The notes beneath the pieces were generated by a model. The model was not told where the DNA came from and searched no databases. It worked only from the letters and a program-made list of their open reading frames with translations. 10,941 nucleotides of DNA, from contig JAFZUH010000226.1 in the NCBI GenBank assembly GCA_017618435.1, positions 1-10,941 on the forward strand, written 5' to 3'. Positions 1 to 7,209 of this stretch are shown here, piece by piece. Every line of letters begins with the position of its first letter. Within the stretch, counting starts at the first letter, position 1. The position numbers and the translations under genes were made by a program. Source of the DNA: Bacteroidales bacterium (GTDB lineage Bacteria > Bacteroidota > Bacteroidia > Bacteroidales > WCHB1-69).

Positions 1-735
1 AACAATGCAGGCAGATTCTTCAACGTCTTGACCGCTGTTACAGGAGAGTTTACAAGCACAGGACATACGGAGGCAGGTGGCTATCCTGCAAGTCCTGCAC
101 CAACCCCGGCACCAAGTATGGTTGCCAACAACAGAAAAGCCGGTTCTGGTGATGATTTGGGAGCCGTAAAATGGCAGGATTATAGTTTGCCGATAGAATT
201 GTTGTCATTTGTTGGTTCTTGTCAAAACGGGGTAACCACTTTCAATTGGGAGACGATGACGGAAACCAACAACGATTATTTCACCATAGAGGCAAGCCGC
301 GATGCTGTCAACTACGAAGCAATTGCCAAAATATCGGGTGCAGGCACCACCTCGCAAAAACAGCAATATAGTTATCATATCAATACGAATGATGGTATGA
401 TGTATTATCGATTGAGACAAACCGATATAGACGGTCAAACGGAAGTGTTTGCACCGATAGCCGTACAATGTACTGACAGCAAGAGCGAAGAACCAAACAT
501 AAACATCTATCCCCAACCTGCGGAAAATATGTTTGAAATAAACGTTCAAGGCGAGGGAGTAGAGATAGAGCAAATGAGTCTGTACAATATGGTAGGCAGT
601 TGTATCAAACGTCAGGTGGTGAACGGCAGGACGGCTGCAATGAGTTTGGAAACCTTGTCTTCGGGCGTTTACAATCTGCTGATAAGGCTGTCAGACGGCA
701 AACTGTACAACAAAAAAGTAGTTGTAACGAAATAA
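1..735 (+). CDS. C-terminal part of a T9SS-secreted surface protein (5' end outside window)
   Basis: The frame is open from the first base, so the gene begins upstream; the TTG at 28 lies inside it and is not a start. The visible 244 residues begin with a Gly/Pro/Ala-rich stretch. From about residue 64 (PIELLSF) comes the beta-sandwich module that often precedes sorting domains in Bacteroidota secreted proteins, with the hallmarks NNDYFTIEASRD and YYRLRQTDIDGQTE. From about residue 167 (NINIYPQPAEN) a type A T9SS C-terminal sorting domain follows, ending in GVYNLLIRLSDG and KKVVVTK. In this family the tail directs export across the outer membrane and attachment to the surface. The functional N-terminal domains are missing, so its activity cannot be named. 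A strong hairpin terminator follows directly, so the EFR1 gene downstream is probably a separate transcript. Confidence 0.9.
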   Translation, partial: NNAGRFFNVLTAVTGEFTSTGHTEAGGYPASPAPTPAPSMVANNRKAGSGDDLGAVKWQDYSLPIELLSFVGSCQNGVTTFNWETMTETNNDYFTIEASRDAVNYEAIAKISGAGTTSQKQQYSYHINTNDGMMYYRLRQTDIDGQTEVFAPIAVQCTDSKSEEPNINIYPQPAENMFEINVQGEGVEIEQMSLYNMVGSCIKRQVVNGRTAAMSLETLSSGVYNLLIRLSDGKLYNKKVVVTK

Positions 736-756
736 AAATAGATGATAAATTTTTGT

Positions 757-785
757 AAGGCTGCCATAATATGGTAGCCTTTTTT
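757..785 (+). terminator. Intrinsic terminator after the T9SS gene
   Basis: The arms AAGGCTGCCA (757-766) and TGGTAGCCTT (772-781) form a 10-bp stem with one G-U pair. The loop is TAATA and a T-run continues to 785. It starts 22 bases after the stop codon at 735. Confidence 0.88.
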
Positions 786-859
786 GAAAATTGAAAGATG
801 ATTTTTTTAACAAAGGTATTTTGTACATCTTGATATACGACAATATTTTTCGGTTTTTT

Positions 860-890
860 CTTGTATATTTCAAAAAAATTACAAACTTTG
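860..890 (+). promoter_or_regulatory. Possible promoter for the EFR1 gene
   Basis: AAACTTTG at 883-890 matches the Bacteroidota -7 box TAnnTTTG at all but the first base. CTTG at 860-863 lies 19 bases upstream, in the place expected for the -33 element. Transcription would start near 895, leaving a leader of roughly 35 bases. There is no clear Shine-Dalgarno sequence before the ATG at 932, only an A-rich stretch, as is usual in this phylum. Confidence 0.4.
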
Positions 891-931
891 CTTTTAAAAT
901 CTTAGTATAAAGATACGTTTATTAAAAAGTT

Positions 932-1696
932 ATGATATTATATTTTTCAGGAACGGGGAACTGTTTGGCTATCAGCAGAAAATTGGCAGAAGGTTTAAAC
1001 GAACAAGTATTGCCTCTTGTTAAGGCCACAAAAACAGACTTGACAAACGAGAAAAAAATAGGTTTTGTTTTTCCAACTTATTGGTTTAATGTTCCTAAAA
1101 CAGTTTATGAAACTATTTCCGAACTAATCTTACCGAAAAATGCCTATTATTTTATTGTCGTTCCATGTGGAGCACAAGCAGGAAATGCAATATGGACAAT
1201 AAAACACTTGTTGCAAAAAAAGGGAATTAAACTCGGCTATTGCAACAAAATCCGTGTTCCCGACAATAGTGCTATTGGTTTCGGGCGAAATCCCAATAAA
1301 CAAATTTGGAAATTTGATAAGTTCGCCCAACGCTTCAATCAGATAAAAAAAGATATTGCTATATCTTCATTTCAACATCATTACGCATGGTGGGATTTGA
1401 TTAGTGCTATTTTTGCCTTGCCTTTTGTGGAAAAACGTGTTAAACCAATGCTCTGTCCTGCTTGTAATGAACACAAATGTATTGCTTGTGGCATTTGTGT
1501 CAAAGTTTGTCCGATGAAAAACATACAAACAGACAACAATGGCAAGATAACAATGGGAAACAATTGTGCCGCTTGTCTTGCCTGCATACATTTCTGTCCT
1601 CAACAAGCAATGGAAATCGGGGAAAAACCGACACCAAAAGAAGCCCAATATCATCACCCCGATATTCAACTGAAAGATATGTTGTTAAGATTGTAA
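932..1696 (+). CDS. EFR1-family flavodoxin/ferrodoxin (flavodoxin-like domain plus two [4Fe-4S] clusters)
   Basis: The 254-residue protein starts with a flavodoxin-type FMN phosphate loop (FSGTGN, residues 5-10), followed by the flavodoxin-like core to about residue 140. The C-terminal third carries two classical ferredoxin motifs CxxCxxCxxxCP: Cys183/186/189/193 and Cys212/215/218/222. An extra CPAC pair sits at 175/178. This domain order and length match the EFR1 family of soluble cytoplasmic electron carriers. Members are presumed to pass electrons between an FMN and two iron-sulfur clusters, mostly in anaerobes; the redox partners are generally unknown and none are encoded nearby. The gene stands alone, flanked by terminators on both sides, so its context says little about its partner. 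Both cluster motifs and the FMN loop are intact. The ATG is chosen because the family begins right at the first beta strand (MILYFSGTGN). Confidence 0.92.
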   Translation: MILYFSGTGNCLAISRKLAEGLNEQVLPLVKATKTDLTNEKKIGFVFPTYWFNVPKTVYETISELILPKNAYYFIVVPCGAQAGNAIWTIKHLLQKKGIKLGYCNKIRVPDNSAIGFGRNPNKQIWKFDKFAQRFNQIKKDIAISSFQHHYAWWDLISAIFALPFVEKRVKPMLCPACNEHKCIACGICVKVCPMKNIQTDNNGKITMGNNCAACLACIHFCPQQAMEIGEKPTPKEAQYHHPDIQLKDMLLRL

Positions 1697-1715
1697 CCCG
1701 TCTTGGGAACTATAT

Positions 1716-1750
1716 AAAAAAAAAGGCTATCAAAAATTGATAGCCTTTTT
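1716..1750. terminator. Bidirectional intrinsic terminator between convergent genes
   Basis: AAAAAGGCTATCAA (1720-1733) and TTGATAGCCTTTTT (1737-1750) form a perfect 14-bp stem with an AAA loop. On the plus strand it ends in five T. On the minus strand the A-run at 1716-1724 gives nine U. It sits between the stop of the EFR1 gene (1696) and the stop of the giant minus-strand gene (1762) and should serve both. Confidence 0.93.
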
Positions 1751-1761
1751 CTCTGTTTTTC

Positions 1762-4700
1762 TTATTCTTTGATTAACTTTTTAACAATTGTTGTTTTGTC
1801 TGTTTGAATACGAATGAAATAAATGCCGTTTTTGAAATTGGCTACATCAATGGAATAGAACAAACTACCATTAGGTGTAACTTGTTCTTGATACAATATT
1901 TTTCCTTGTACATCAATAATTTGTATATTACATTTGTCAAATATTGATTCTATAGATAAGTAGGCTTGTCCTTTAGTCGGATTTGGATAAAGTTTCACGT
2001 TTTCTTGATATGCAATATTTTCCTTTATATCAGTTGTGGATTTAATATACAAAGTATCACTGATAGAGCCTTGATAATTGATATCATCAACAGTAGCGAC
2101 AACAAAATATGCACCCGGTTCAACCGGCAAATCCAAACTTCCATTGTAAGTAACAATCACATTTAAATTGTCCGGTTCTATGTTAATAGGTGCAGATTTG
2201 GGTGTATTATCATACATATATGTCATTTCTCCAAACTGCATGGTTGCCATGGCTTTTATTATCAATAGTGATGTACGGAATATTTGAGCATCATAATTGG
2301 GTTCATCGATTTGTATTTCAACATCATACAAACCGGCTTTGATAGGTTCCACTGCGATATTGTTTTGCAAATAGGTAATGGTAAAATTCACGTCATCAGC
2401 AGTTTCTACAGCAATGGATTTGATTTGACCATCGTATATTTGTATGGTATCGCTACTTACAACACTTGTTTGCAGTGGCAATATTTGGAAAACAAAAGAG
2501 GTATTGCCTACAATGTTTGTATCGCTAATAACAATGTTTGCATTGTATATACCGGCATTAATAGGTTTTTGTGTGGAACCTTCGTATAAAACATCAAACG
2601 TAGTAAAGGTTGGAGTAACTTGAATGGTTGCACCTTGTTCCATTTGATTGTAGGTAACGACAGTATCTTGAATGTCAAAATAGGCTTGTGCTTTTTCTAT
2701 AGTAAATAGTGCACTGTCGCAACCGCTATAATTCGGACTTGTAACAGTTACAACAACATTATATACGCCGGCATTGACAACAGAGGTAGTATTGATTCCA
2801 TTGATAGAAACACTATAGTTTACACTATCAGAAAGACTAATGACAGGCTGTTTGCTTTGCATATCATATACATGGTTCATGTCTGCAAACTGTATAGTTA
2901 CAGGAGCAGGTGCTATGGTCATTGTTGCTGTAGCCTGTCCAAAATAATTACTGTCAATAATATCAACAACAACTTGATAATCACCTGCATTTACGGGTAG
3001 AGTTGAACTATTGTTGTAAGTTATTTGATAATTCAAATCGGCAGGAACAATTGTAACTGCTACTTGTTTGCCCGTATTGTCAAATATATGAGACAAATTG
3101 CTTATGGTAATAATTGCAGAATCTTTTTCTATAACCATAGTATCAGTTTGAGTGCCAAAATAATTTCTGTCTGTAATAGTGGTTTCCACTATGTAAATGC
3201 CACTATTGACAGGTCTTTGGGCAAAAGCATTATAAGTTGTTACAAACGAAAGGTTGTTTGGAGTTGTTGTTACCCCAACATTCAATTCGTTGCCTGTATA
3301 TGTTTGTTGTAAGCCCGTATGGGTAATAGTAGCCATGGCTTTGTTGATAATCATAAACGTATCCAATTCACCTGTATAATTTTTGTCTGTAACAACAATT
3401 TTTACAGGTATTGTATCGCTATTGATAGGCAACAAAATATCGTTATTGTACAAAACAGAGGTTGTCAAACCTGCCGGAATTGTATTTATTTGTATTGATT
3501 TAGACGTGCCATCGTATGTATGTACCAAGTCAGATACTTCAATTGTTGCCACTGCCTTGTTGATGACAAGACGTGCTGTTTTGACGGACGGCATAGCAAA
3601 TGTATCGGTACTGATGGCAACCACATTGTATGTACCTGCATCTGTTGGCATTGTCGTATCACCATTGTATATAAGTTTGTAATGAACAAAGTTAGGTTCA
3701 ATAGAACTATTCAGTCGGTGAGGCAAACCATCATAAACAATAGAAGAATCTTGCATATTGCAAACAGATGTACACTTGTTTACAGTAAATGTTGCACTAT
3801 CACAACCTTCGTAGTTGCTGTCCAAAACAGTTGCATAAACAGTATATGTTCCCACTTGTACAGGTAGAGAATCGCAACTATAACGAATAGTTGTATTTAA
3901 TGTTGCTGGATTTGTATTTATTGTTGCCTGATGTGCCAAGGTATTGTATGAAGCAACAAGGTCGGTAAAGTTGATATTTGCAGTTGCCTTGTTGATGGTT
4001 AGAACTGCGGAATTGTTTCCTTCGTAATTTGGTTCATCTATAACAGCAACAATGTTATATGTTCCGGCATTGATAGGGGAAACGGTATCACTGCTATCAA
4101 CTAAAATATTGTAATTTAATCCACTTGGAGAAGTGCTGATAGTTGGGAAATGTGCCGTACTATCAAAAATGAAAGTAGTGTTTCGCAAACTGATAGAGGC
4201 TGACGCTTTTTTGATAATCACATTGGTAAATGCTTGTCCATAATGATTAGGAGTTGCCACTGAAATTACCACGTGATATGTTCCCGCATTGACAGGATTA
4301 TCGCTTAAATTGTTGTACAAAGTAACCAATTCTATATTAGGAATATCTGTTGTAGCTGTTATTTGTTTGGCCAAACCATCGTATGTGAATAGGGTATCTG
4401 ATACAATGCTGACGTTTACCAAAATAGGATAAACACGGAAAGATGCCCACATATAATCAGATTTACCTTCTTCTGCCAAATCTATGGTAAGCCCAACATG
4501 ATATAAACTACCGCCAATACCATTGGCTTCCAAATCTTCTGTATTGATTGCAAATGCACCTGAATCTGAAGCACAAATTACATTGCCAAGACTATCCACC
4601 AATTTCCACTGATAACCTTGAGAAGTCGGATTGGAATATGTTGCCACAATTTGTTGCCCCCAAACTACACTATCTGCAACGGAAATGGTACCCAAGGTTC

Positions 4701-6378
4701 TTTTTTTGCCGATAAAAACAGTTTCTCCTACTGCATTGATAGTATACAAACCAACGTTGTCGGCAACCACAATAGCCGTTTCAGAATTGACTGTATAACT
4801 GCTCGAATCTGGGAGAATATCATTAATAAAATGCAATCCTTCTTGCAAGAACGATTGCGAGCCAGATTTATGTGAATTTTGCAAAAGTGATTGTGTGCCT
4901 TTTCTTAATGTAATTTGTGAATTTGTAAAAGATGTATATTCTACCGATGTGGTAAGTATAGCAGAATCACTTGGGGTAAGCGTGTCAATAGGAATTTCCT
5001 CGTGGCCGCTTGGATTTACGGCTATATAAGGCATAGCAATGCCATTGGCCCCTTTGGCTCCGTTACCGCCGTTACCGCCGTTACCGCCGTTGCCGCCGGT
5101 TCCACCATGAATACTACTACCACCTTGTCCGCTGACATATCCTGCTCCGCCTTTGCCGCCAGTACCACCTGTGCCACCGGCTCCGCCATTGCCACCTACA
5201 CCGGCTTGTCCACAAATAACACTTGAAGATGAAACATTTGTTTGTGTTGCTTGGTAACTATAGATACCGAATACACCGCCGCCACCTATGCCACCTGTGC
5301 CACCTGTACCAGCAGTGCCGCCGCCACCGCCGCCGCCGCCAGACCAAGAGCCTGTACGTTTAGCACTGCCGCCACCGCCAGCACCACCACCACCGGCACC
5401 ACCGGCACCATTGGATCCTGATGCGGATTGATTGCCCGGTTCAAAATATTCACTAATAGTATATGCATTAATAGTTTGTCCGTCTGTACCATTGGTACCA
5501 TTAGCCCCATTGCCGCCATTGCCACCGACAGTTCCGTTTTTAGCACCACCGTTGCCTTTTGTTCCACCAACAGCACCTCCGCCACCATTGGCACCGTCTT
5601 TTCCTGCATTTCCTGCGTTTCCGCTACCTGTAACAGTTCCATCTCTTCCGCCACCACTATCACCACCTTTGCCTCCAGCCAAAGTGCCACTACCTTTGGC
5701 TGCACCTCCGGCAACAGAAGAACCTCCTGTGTACATCCCCAAAATACTGGTACCGATTGCTCCTGTTTTACCGTCGTTACCTACTTGACCATTGGTACCC
5801 GCTGTTCCGTCTTGACCATTGCCGCCATTGCCTATCACAAGGTTGCAACGTTCCACATAAGTATTGGTTGCAACGCCGGAAGTATAAATACCATAAACAC
5901 TTGTCCCTTTTCCGGAAGAGTGCCTGTCGGCAGTTGTAGCTCCAGTAACATTGACAGTAAGATTTTTGAGCATCCAATTGGTATCATTGATGGAACGGAA
6001 ACCTATTCTATGATTGGCATTGCCAATAGTTGTTATCGCATTTATATTAATAGTGGTTGTAGAATCTGCATGTTTTACCCATGTTTTTTTGGTGTTGTCA
6101 AAAAACCAACCGCCTTCTATAATTAAATTAGAACTTAGGTCTATAATCTGATTCTCATTATAAACACCTTTAAGCATACGTATATATGTAAACTCATTTG
6201 CATTAATGGAGGCTAACGTTCCCGACAATGTTTTCTTGGGATCAAGAGATGTACCTGCTGCATTGTCATCTCCATCAGGACTGATATAGATAATTTTTGT
6301 TGAAATTTGTCCAAAACTTATTCCCATAAGGAACAAAAAACAAATTATACCTAATAGCCGATAAATCAAATTTTTCAT
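1762..6378 (-). CDS. Giant T9SS-exported surface protein: beta-helix head, Gly-Gly-X block, 11 MBG-type repeats
   Basis: About 1538 residues from the ATG at 6378. That start gives a clean signal peptide (MKNLIYRLLGIICF, cleaved near SFG/Q, residue 24) and lies just downstream of a -7 box. The in-frame ATG at 6426 would lie upstream of that promoter. Domains: residues 25-180 resemble the start of a right-handed beta-helix (IYISPDGDDNAAGTS, then LLKNLTVNV-like rungs). Residues 182-445 are Gly/Asn/Ala/Thr-rich with GGN and GGT triplets. Residues 445-655 are non-repetitive. Residues 655-1445 hold 11 tandem MBG-type beta repeats, each with a TYDG-like start, an xYN..LPVNAGxY centre and an NYxG..xxxTI end. 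Residues 1463-1538 are a type A T9SS sorting domain (VKLYPNPTKGQ ... GIYFIRIQ, KKLIKE). MBG repeats form extended stalks in bacterial adhesins, so a cell-surface adhesin or display stalk is the likely role. No catalytic residues are recognisable and the ligand is unknown. It has its own promoter and terminator. Confidence 0.93.
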   Translation of the reverse strand: MKNLIYRLLGIICFLFLMGISFGQISTKIIYISPDGDDNAAGTSLDPKKTLSGTLASINANEFTYIRMLKGVYNENQIIDLSSNLIIEGGWFFDNTKKTWVKHADSTTTININAITTIGNANHRIGFRSINDTNWMLKNLTVNVTGATTADRHSSGKGTSVYGIYTSGVATNTYVERCNLVIGNGGNGQDGTAGTNGQVGNDGKTGAIGTSILGMYTGGSSVAGGAAKGSGTLAGGKGGDSGGGRDGTVTGSGNAGNAGKDGANGGGGAVGGTKGNGGAKNGTVGGNGGNGANGTNGTDGQTINAYTISEYFEPGNQSASGSNGAGGAGGGGAGGGGSAKRTGSWSGGGGGGGGTAGTGGTGGIGGGGVFGIYSYQATQTNVSSSSVICGQAGVGGNGGAGGTGGTGGKGGAGYVSGQGGSSIHGGTGGNGGNGGNGGNGAKGANGIAMPYIAVNPSGHEEIPIDTLTPSDSAILTTSVEYTSFTNSQITLRKGTQSLLQNSHKSGSQSFLQEGLHFINDILPDSSSYTVNSETAIVVADNVGLYTINAVGETVFIGKKRTLGTISVADSVVWGQQIVATYSNPTSQGYQWKLVDSLGNVICASDSGAFAINTEDLEANGIGGSLYHVGLTIDLAEEGKSDYMWASFRVYPILVNVSIVSDTLFTYDGLAKQITATTDIPNIELVTLYNNLSDNPVNAGTYHVVISVATPNHYGQAFTNVIIKKASASISLRNTTFIFDSTAHFPTISTSPSGLNYNILVDSSDTVSPINAGTYNIVAVIDEPNYEGNNSAVLTINKATANINFTDLVASYNTLAHQATINTNPATLNTTIRYSCDSLPVQVGTYTVYATVLDSNYEGCDSATFTVNKCTSVCNMQDSSIVYDGLPHRLNSSIEPNFVHYKLIYNGDTTMPTDAGTYNVVAISTDTFAMPSVKTARLVINKAVATIEVSDLVHTYDGTSKSIQINTIPAGLTTSVLYNNDILLPINSDTIPVKIVVTDKNYTGELDTFMIINKAMATITHTGLQQTYTGNELNVGVTTTPNNLSFVTTYNAFAQRPVNSGIYIVETTITDRNYFGTQTDTMVIEKDSAIITISNLSHIFDNTGKQVAVTIVPADLNYQITYNNSSTLPVNAGDYQVVVDIIDSNYFGQATATMTIAPAPVTIQFADMNHVYDMQSKQPVISLSDSVNYSVSINGINTTSVVNAGVYNVVVTVTSPNYSGCDSALFTIEKAQAYFDIQDTVVTYNQMEQGATIQVTPTFTTFDVLYEGSTQKPINAGIYNANIVISDTNIVGNTSFVFQILPLQTSVVSSDTIQIYDGQIKSIAVETADDVNFTITYLQNNIAVEPIKAGLYDVEIQIDEPNYDAQIFRTSLLIIKAMATMQFGEMTYMYDNTPKSAPINIEPDNLNVIVTYNGSLDLPVEPGAYFVVATVDDINYQGSISDTLYIKSTTDIKENIAYQENVKLYPNPTKGQAYLSIESIFDKCNIQIIDVQGKILYQEQVTPNGSLFYSIDVANFKNGIYFIRIQTDKTTIVKKLIKE
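2045..4425 (-). repeat. Eleven tandem MBG-type protein repeats (about 216 bp each)
   Basis: The array shows at protein level; its DNA has diverged strongly. Each unit runs about 72 residues and ends in a Lys-Ala-type linker such as INKA, IIKA or IEKA. Conserved points are a Tyr-Asp-Gly-like turn near the start, Asn-Ala-Gly-x-Tyr near the middle and Asn-Tyr-x-Gly towards the end. Most units keep all three. Unit 4 has lost the NYxG turn (TDTFAMPS in its place) and unit 5 has NSDTIPV for NAGxY. Repeats 3 and 8 both carry the otherwise rare GCDSA sequence. Boundaries are approximate to a few codons. Confidence 0.85.
5045..5835 (-). repeat. Gly-Gly-X-rich low-complexity block
   Basis: This segment encodes residues of about 182-445 of the giant protein. 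It is dominated by Gly, with Asn, Ala, Thr, Asp and Lys as the third residue. Many stretches follow a three-residue period (GGNGGNGGNGGN, GGAGGTGGTGG), which gives 9-bp periodicity in the DNA. Eight consecutive Gly codons lie at 5317-5340. The DNA is much richer in GC than its surroundings because of GGN codons. Non-glycine islands interrupt the block near 5420-5480 and 5215-5270. Confidence 0.9.
5062..5097. repeat. 9-bp minisatellite inside the Gly-rich block
   Basis: Three perfect copies of GTTACCGCC and a fourth with one mismatch (GTTGCCGCC) stand in tandem. On the coding strand each unit reads Gly-Gly-Asn, so gain or loss of a unit keeps the reading frame. Related 9-bp tandem units occur at 5281-5307 (GCCACCTAT, GCCACCTGT, GCCACCTGT). 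Confidence 0.9.
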
Positions 6379-6405
6379 AAAAAAATTTTTTAATATTTGT
6401 GTCGG

Positions 6406-6413
6406 CAAAGGTA
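6406..6413 (-). promoter_or_regulatory. -7 promoter box for the giant surface-protein gene
   Basis: The minus strand reads TACCTTTG, a full match to the Bacteroidota -7 box. A TTTG lies 23 bases further upstream (6437-6440), slightly beyond the usual 19-21 for a -33 element. The predicted leader before the ATG at 6378 is about 22-25 bases, which supports that start codon. Confidence 0.65.
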
Positions 6414-6607
6414 TATAAAAAAACAATATGAAAACACAAAAATGTTGTTTTTTTATTGTTAGTCAAAAAATAATATACTGATTATAAGTTTTTTATGTGT
6501 TATTTTTTCAAGTTTTTGACCAAAATAGAACAAAACATAAAATATTGATTTCAAGCGTTTTGATTGTTTTAAAATAATTGACTGTTTTGGTATAGAAGTC
6601 GATGAAT

Positions 6608-7105
6608 TTATTTTATTCTTTCACAGTTAATAAATTTATTATCAATAATTTTGCATAAATCTTCTTTCGTTTTTTCTGCAGAAAGAGCGTTTTGGCATTT
6701 GTACATTTTTTTAATTATTTTGCCTTTTATAATCATTTTCTTCATTTGGTCAATATTTGGAGCGGAAGCCAATTTGGCATATTCTTTGTAAGTGATATTT
6801 AGAAAAACAGTATTAGGTCCAATTCCCCGATTGTCTAAAAAATAACCCTTTTTCAATGGAGTCGGGCAGGAATTTTCCGTTATATCTCTCGGGTCCGGAT
6901 AGGAAATAATGGTGCTTTGGTCCTCAGAAAGGGCAATGGGAACACAATTGACATATTTTTTGTTCATTTTAAAAATAATAGTAGGCGGCAACATTTGAAC
7001 GGTTTGCTGATTGTTGTCTTTTAATTGCATTTGCCCGTATCCCCTATTTGCAAAAACTGCTAAACAAATAATAATCAGACTGATATATGATATGTGTTTT
7101 GACAT
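6608..7105 (-). CDS. Small secreted conserved Bacteroidales protein of unknown function
   Basis: The 165-residue protein has an N-terminal signal peptide (hydrophobic core ISLIIICLAVFA, likely cut near GYG/Q at residues 24-25). There is no lipobox Cys at the cleavage point, so it should be periplasmic or secreted rather than a lipoprotein. The mature part contains the phrases VPIALSED, ISYPDPRD, GYFLDNRGIGPNT and TYKEYAKLASAPN. I recognise these as the signature of a widespread Bacteroidales hypothetical family (VPVxLSxD...SYPxPxD...GYxLDRRGIGxNT...TYxEYAxLPxAP) with no assigned function. Five Cys remain in the mature chain (54, 80, 137, 151, 161), an odd number. It lies 104 bases downstream of the kinase gene on the same strand with its own -7 box, so co-expression with the kinase is possible but unproven. 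No clear hairpin terminator is seen in the AT-rich 181-base gap (6427-6607) after it. Confidence 0.82.
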   Translation of the reverse strand: MSKHISYISLIIICLAVFANRGYGQMQLKDNNQQTVQMLPPTIIFKMNKKYVNCVPIALSEDQSTIISYPDPRDITENSCPTPLKKGYFLDNRGIGPNTVFLNITYKEYAKLASAPNIDQMKKMIIKGKIIKKMYKCQNALSAEKTKEDLCKIIDNKFINCERIK

Positions 7106-7128
7106 GACTTTTGTATTTCGGTTTTGTG

Positions 7129-7136
7129 CAAAAATA
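7129..7136 (-). promoter_or_regulatory. -7 promoter box for the small secreted protein gene
   Basis: The minus strand reads TATTTTTG, matching TAnnTTTG, 23 bases upstream of the ATG at 7105. No well-spaced -33 element is seen; the nearest TTG lies about 24 bases upstream. Confidence 0.55.
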
Positions 7137-7209
7137 CAATTTTTTCTACGATTATCCGGTCAATTGGCACTTTTTATAAATATTTTTGGTCTATTGGTCA
7201 AACAGTCGG

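Noticed and set aside
28..30. TTG start for the first gene
   Set aside because: The frame is open to base 1 and the protein is clearly only a C-terminal part; no ribosome binding or promoter signal precedes the TTG.
691..873. Minus-strand 60-codon frame over the first terminator
   Set aside because: It runs through a strong terminator hairpin and AT-rich DNA, and its Lys/Tyr/Phe-rich translation reflects base composition.
1367..1669. Minus-strand frames opposite the EFR1 ferredoxin motifs
   Set aside because: They are shadows of a well-conserved gene with intact motifs on the other strand.
5045..5400. CRISPR-like array
   Set aside because: The periodicity is 9 bp with no spacers and encodes Gly-Gly-X in a continuous frame.
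5286..5714. Minus-strand 142-codon frame rich in Val, Ala and Gln
   Set aside because: It is a shifted reading of the same Gly-rich DNA in the giant gene, without its own start context. It could suggest a frameshift, but the main frame is continuous through the region.
5428..6126. Long plus-strand open frames opposite the Gly-rich block (5428-6126 and the Pro-rich 5432-5788)
   Set aside because: They are complements of Gly codons and lack stops only because of composition. The Pro/Leu/Ala or Ser/Thr/Cys-rich translations are low complexity, have no start signals and lie fully inside the giant gene.
6376..6426. Start of the giant gene at the ATG at 6426
   Set aside because: The extra 16 residues precede a good signal peptide and would be encoded by the promoter region (TACCTTTG at 6406-6413).
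6427..6607. Terminator or small RNA in the gap after the small secreted protein gene
   Set aside because: Only very short AT-only inverted repeats such as TCAAGTTTTTGA were found; nothing stable enough to call.
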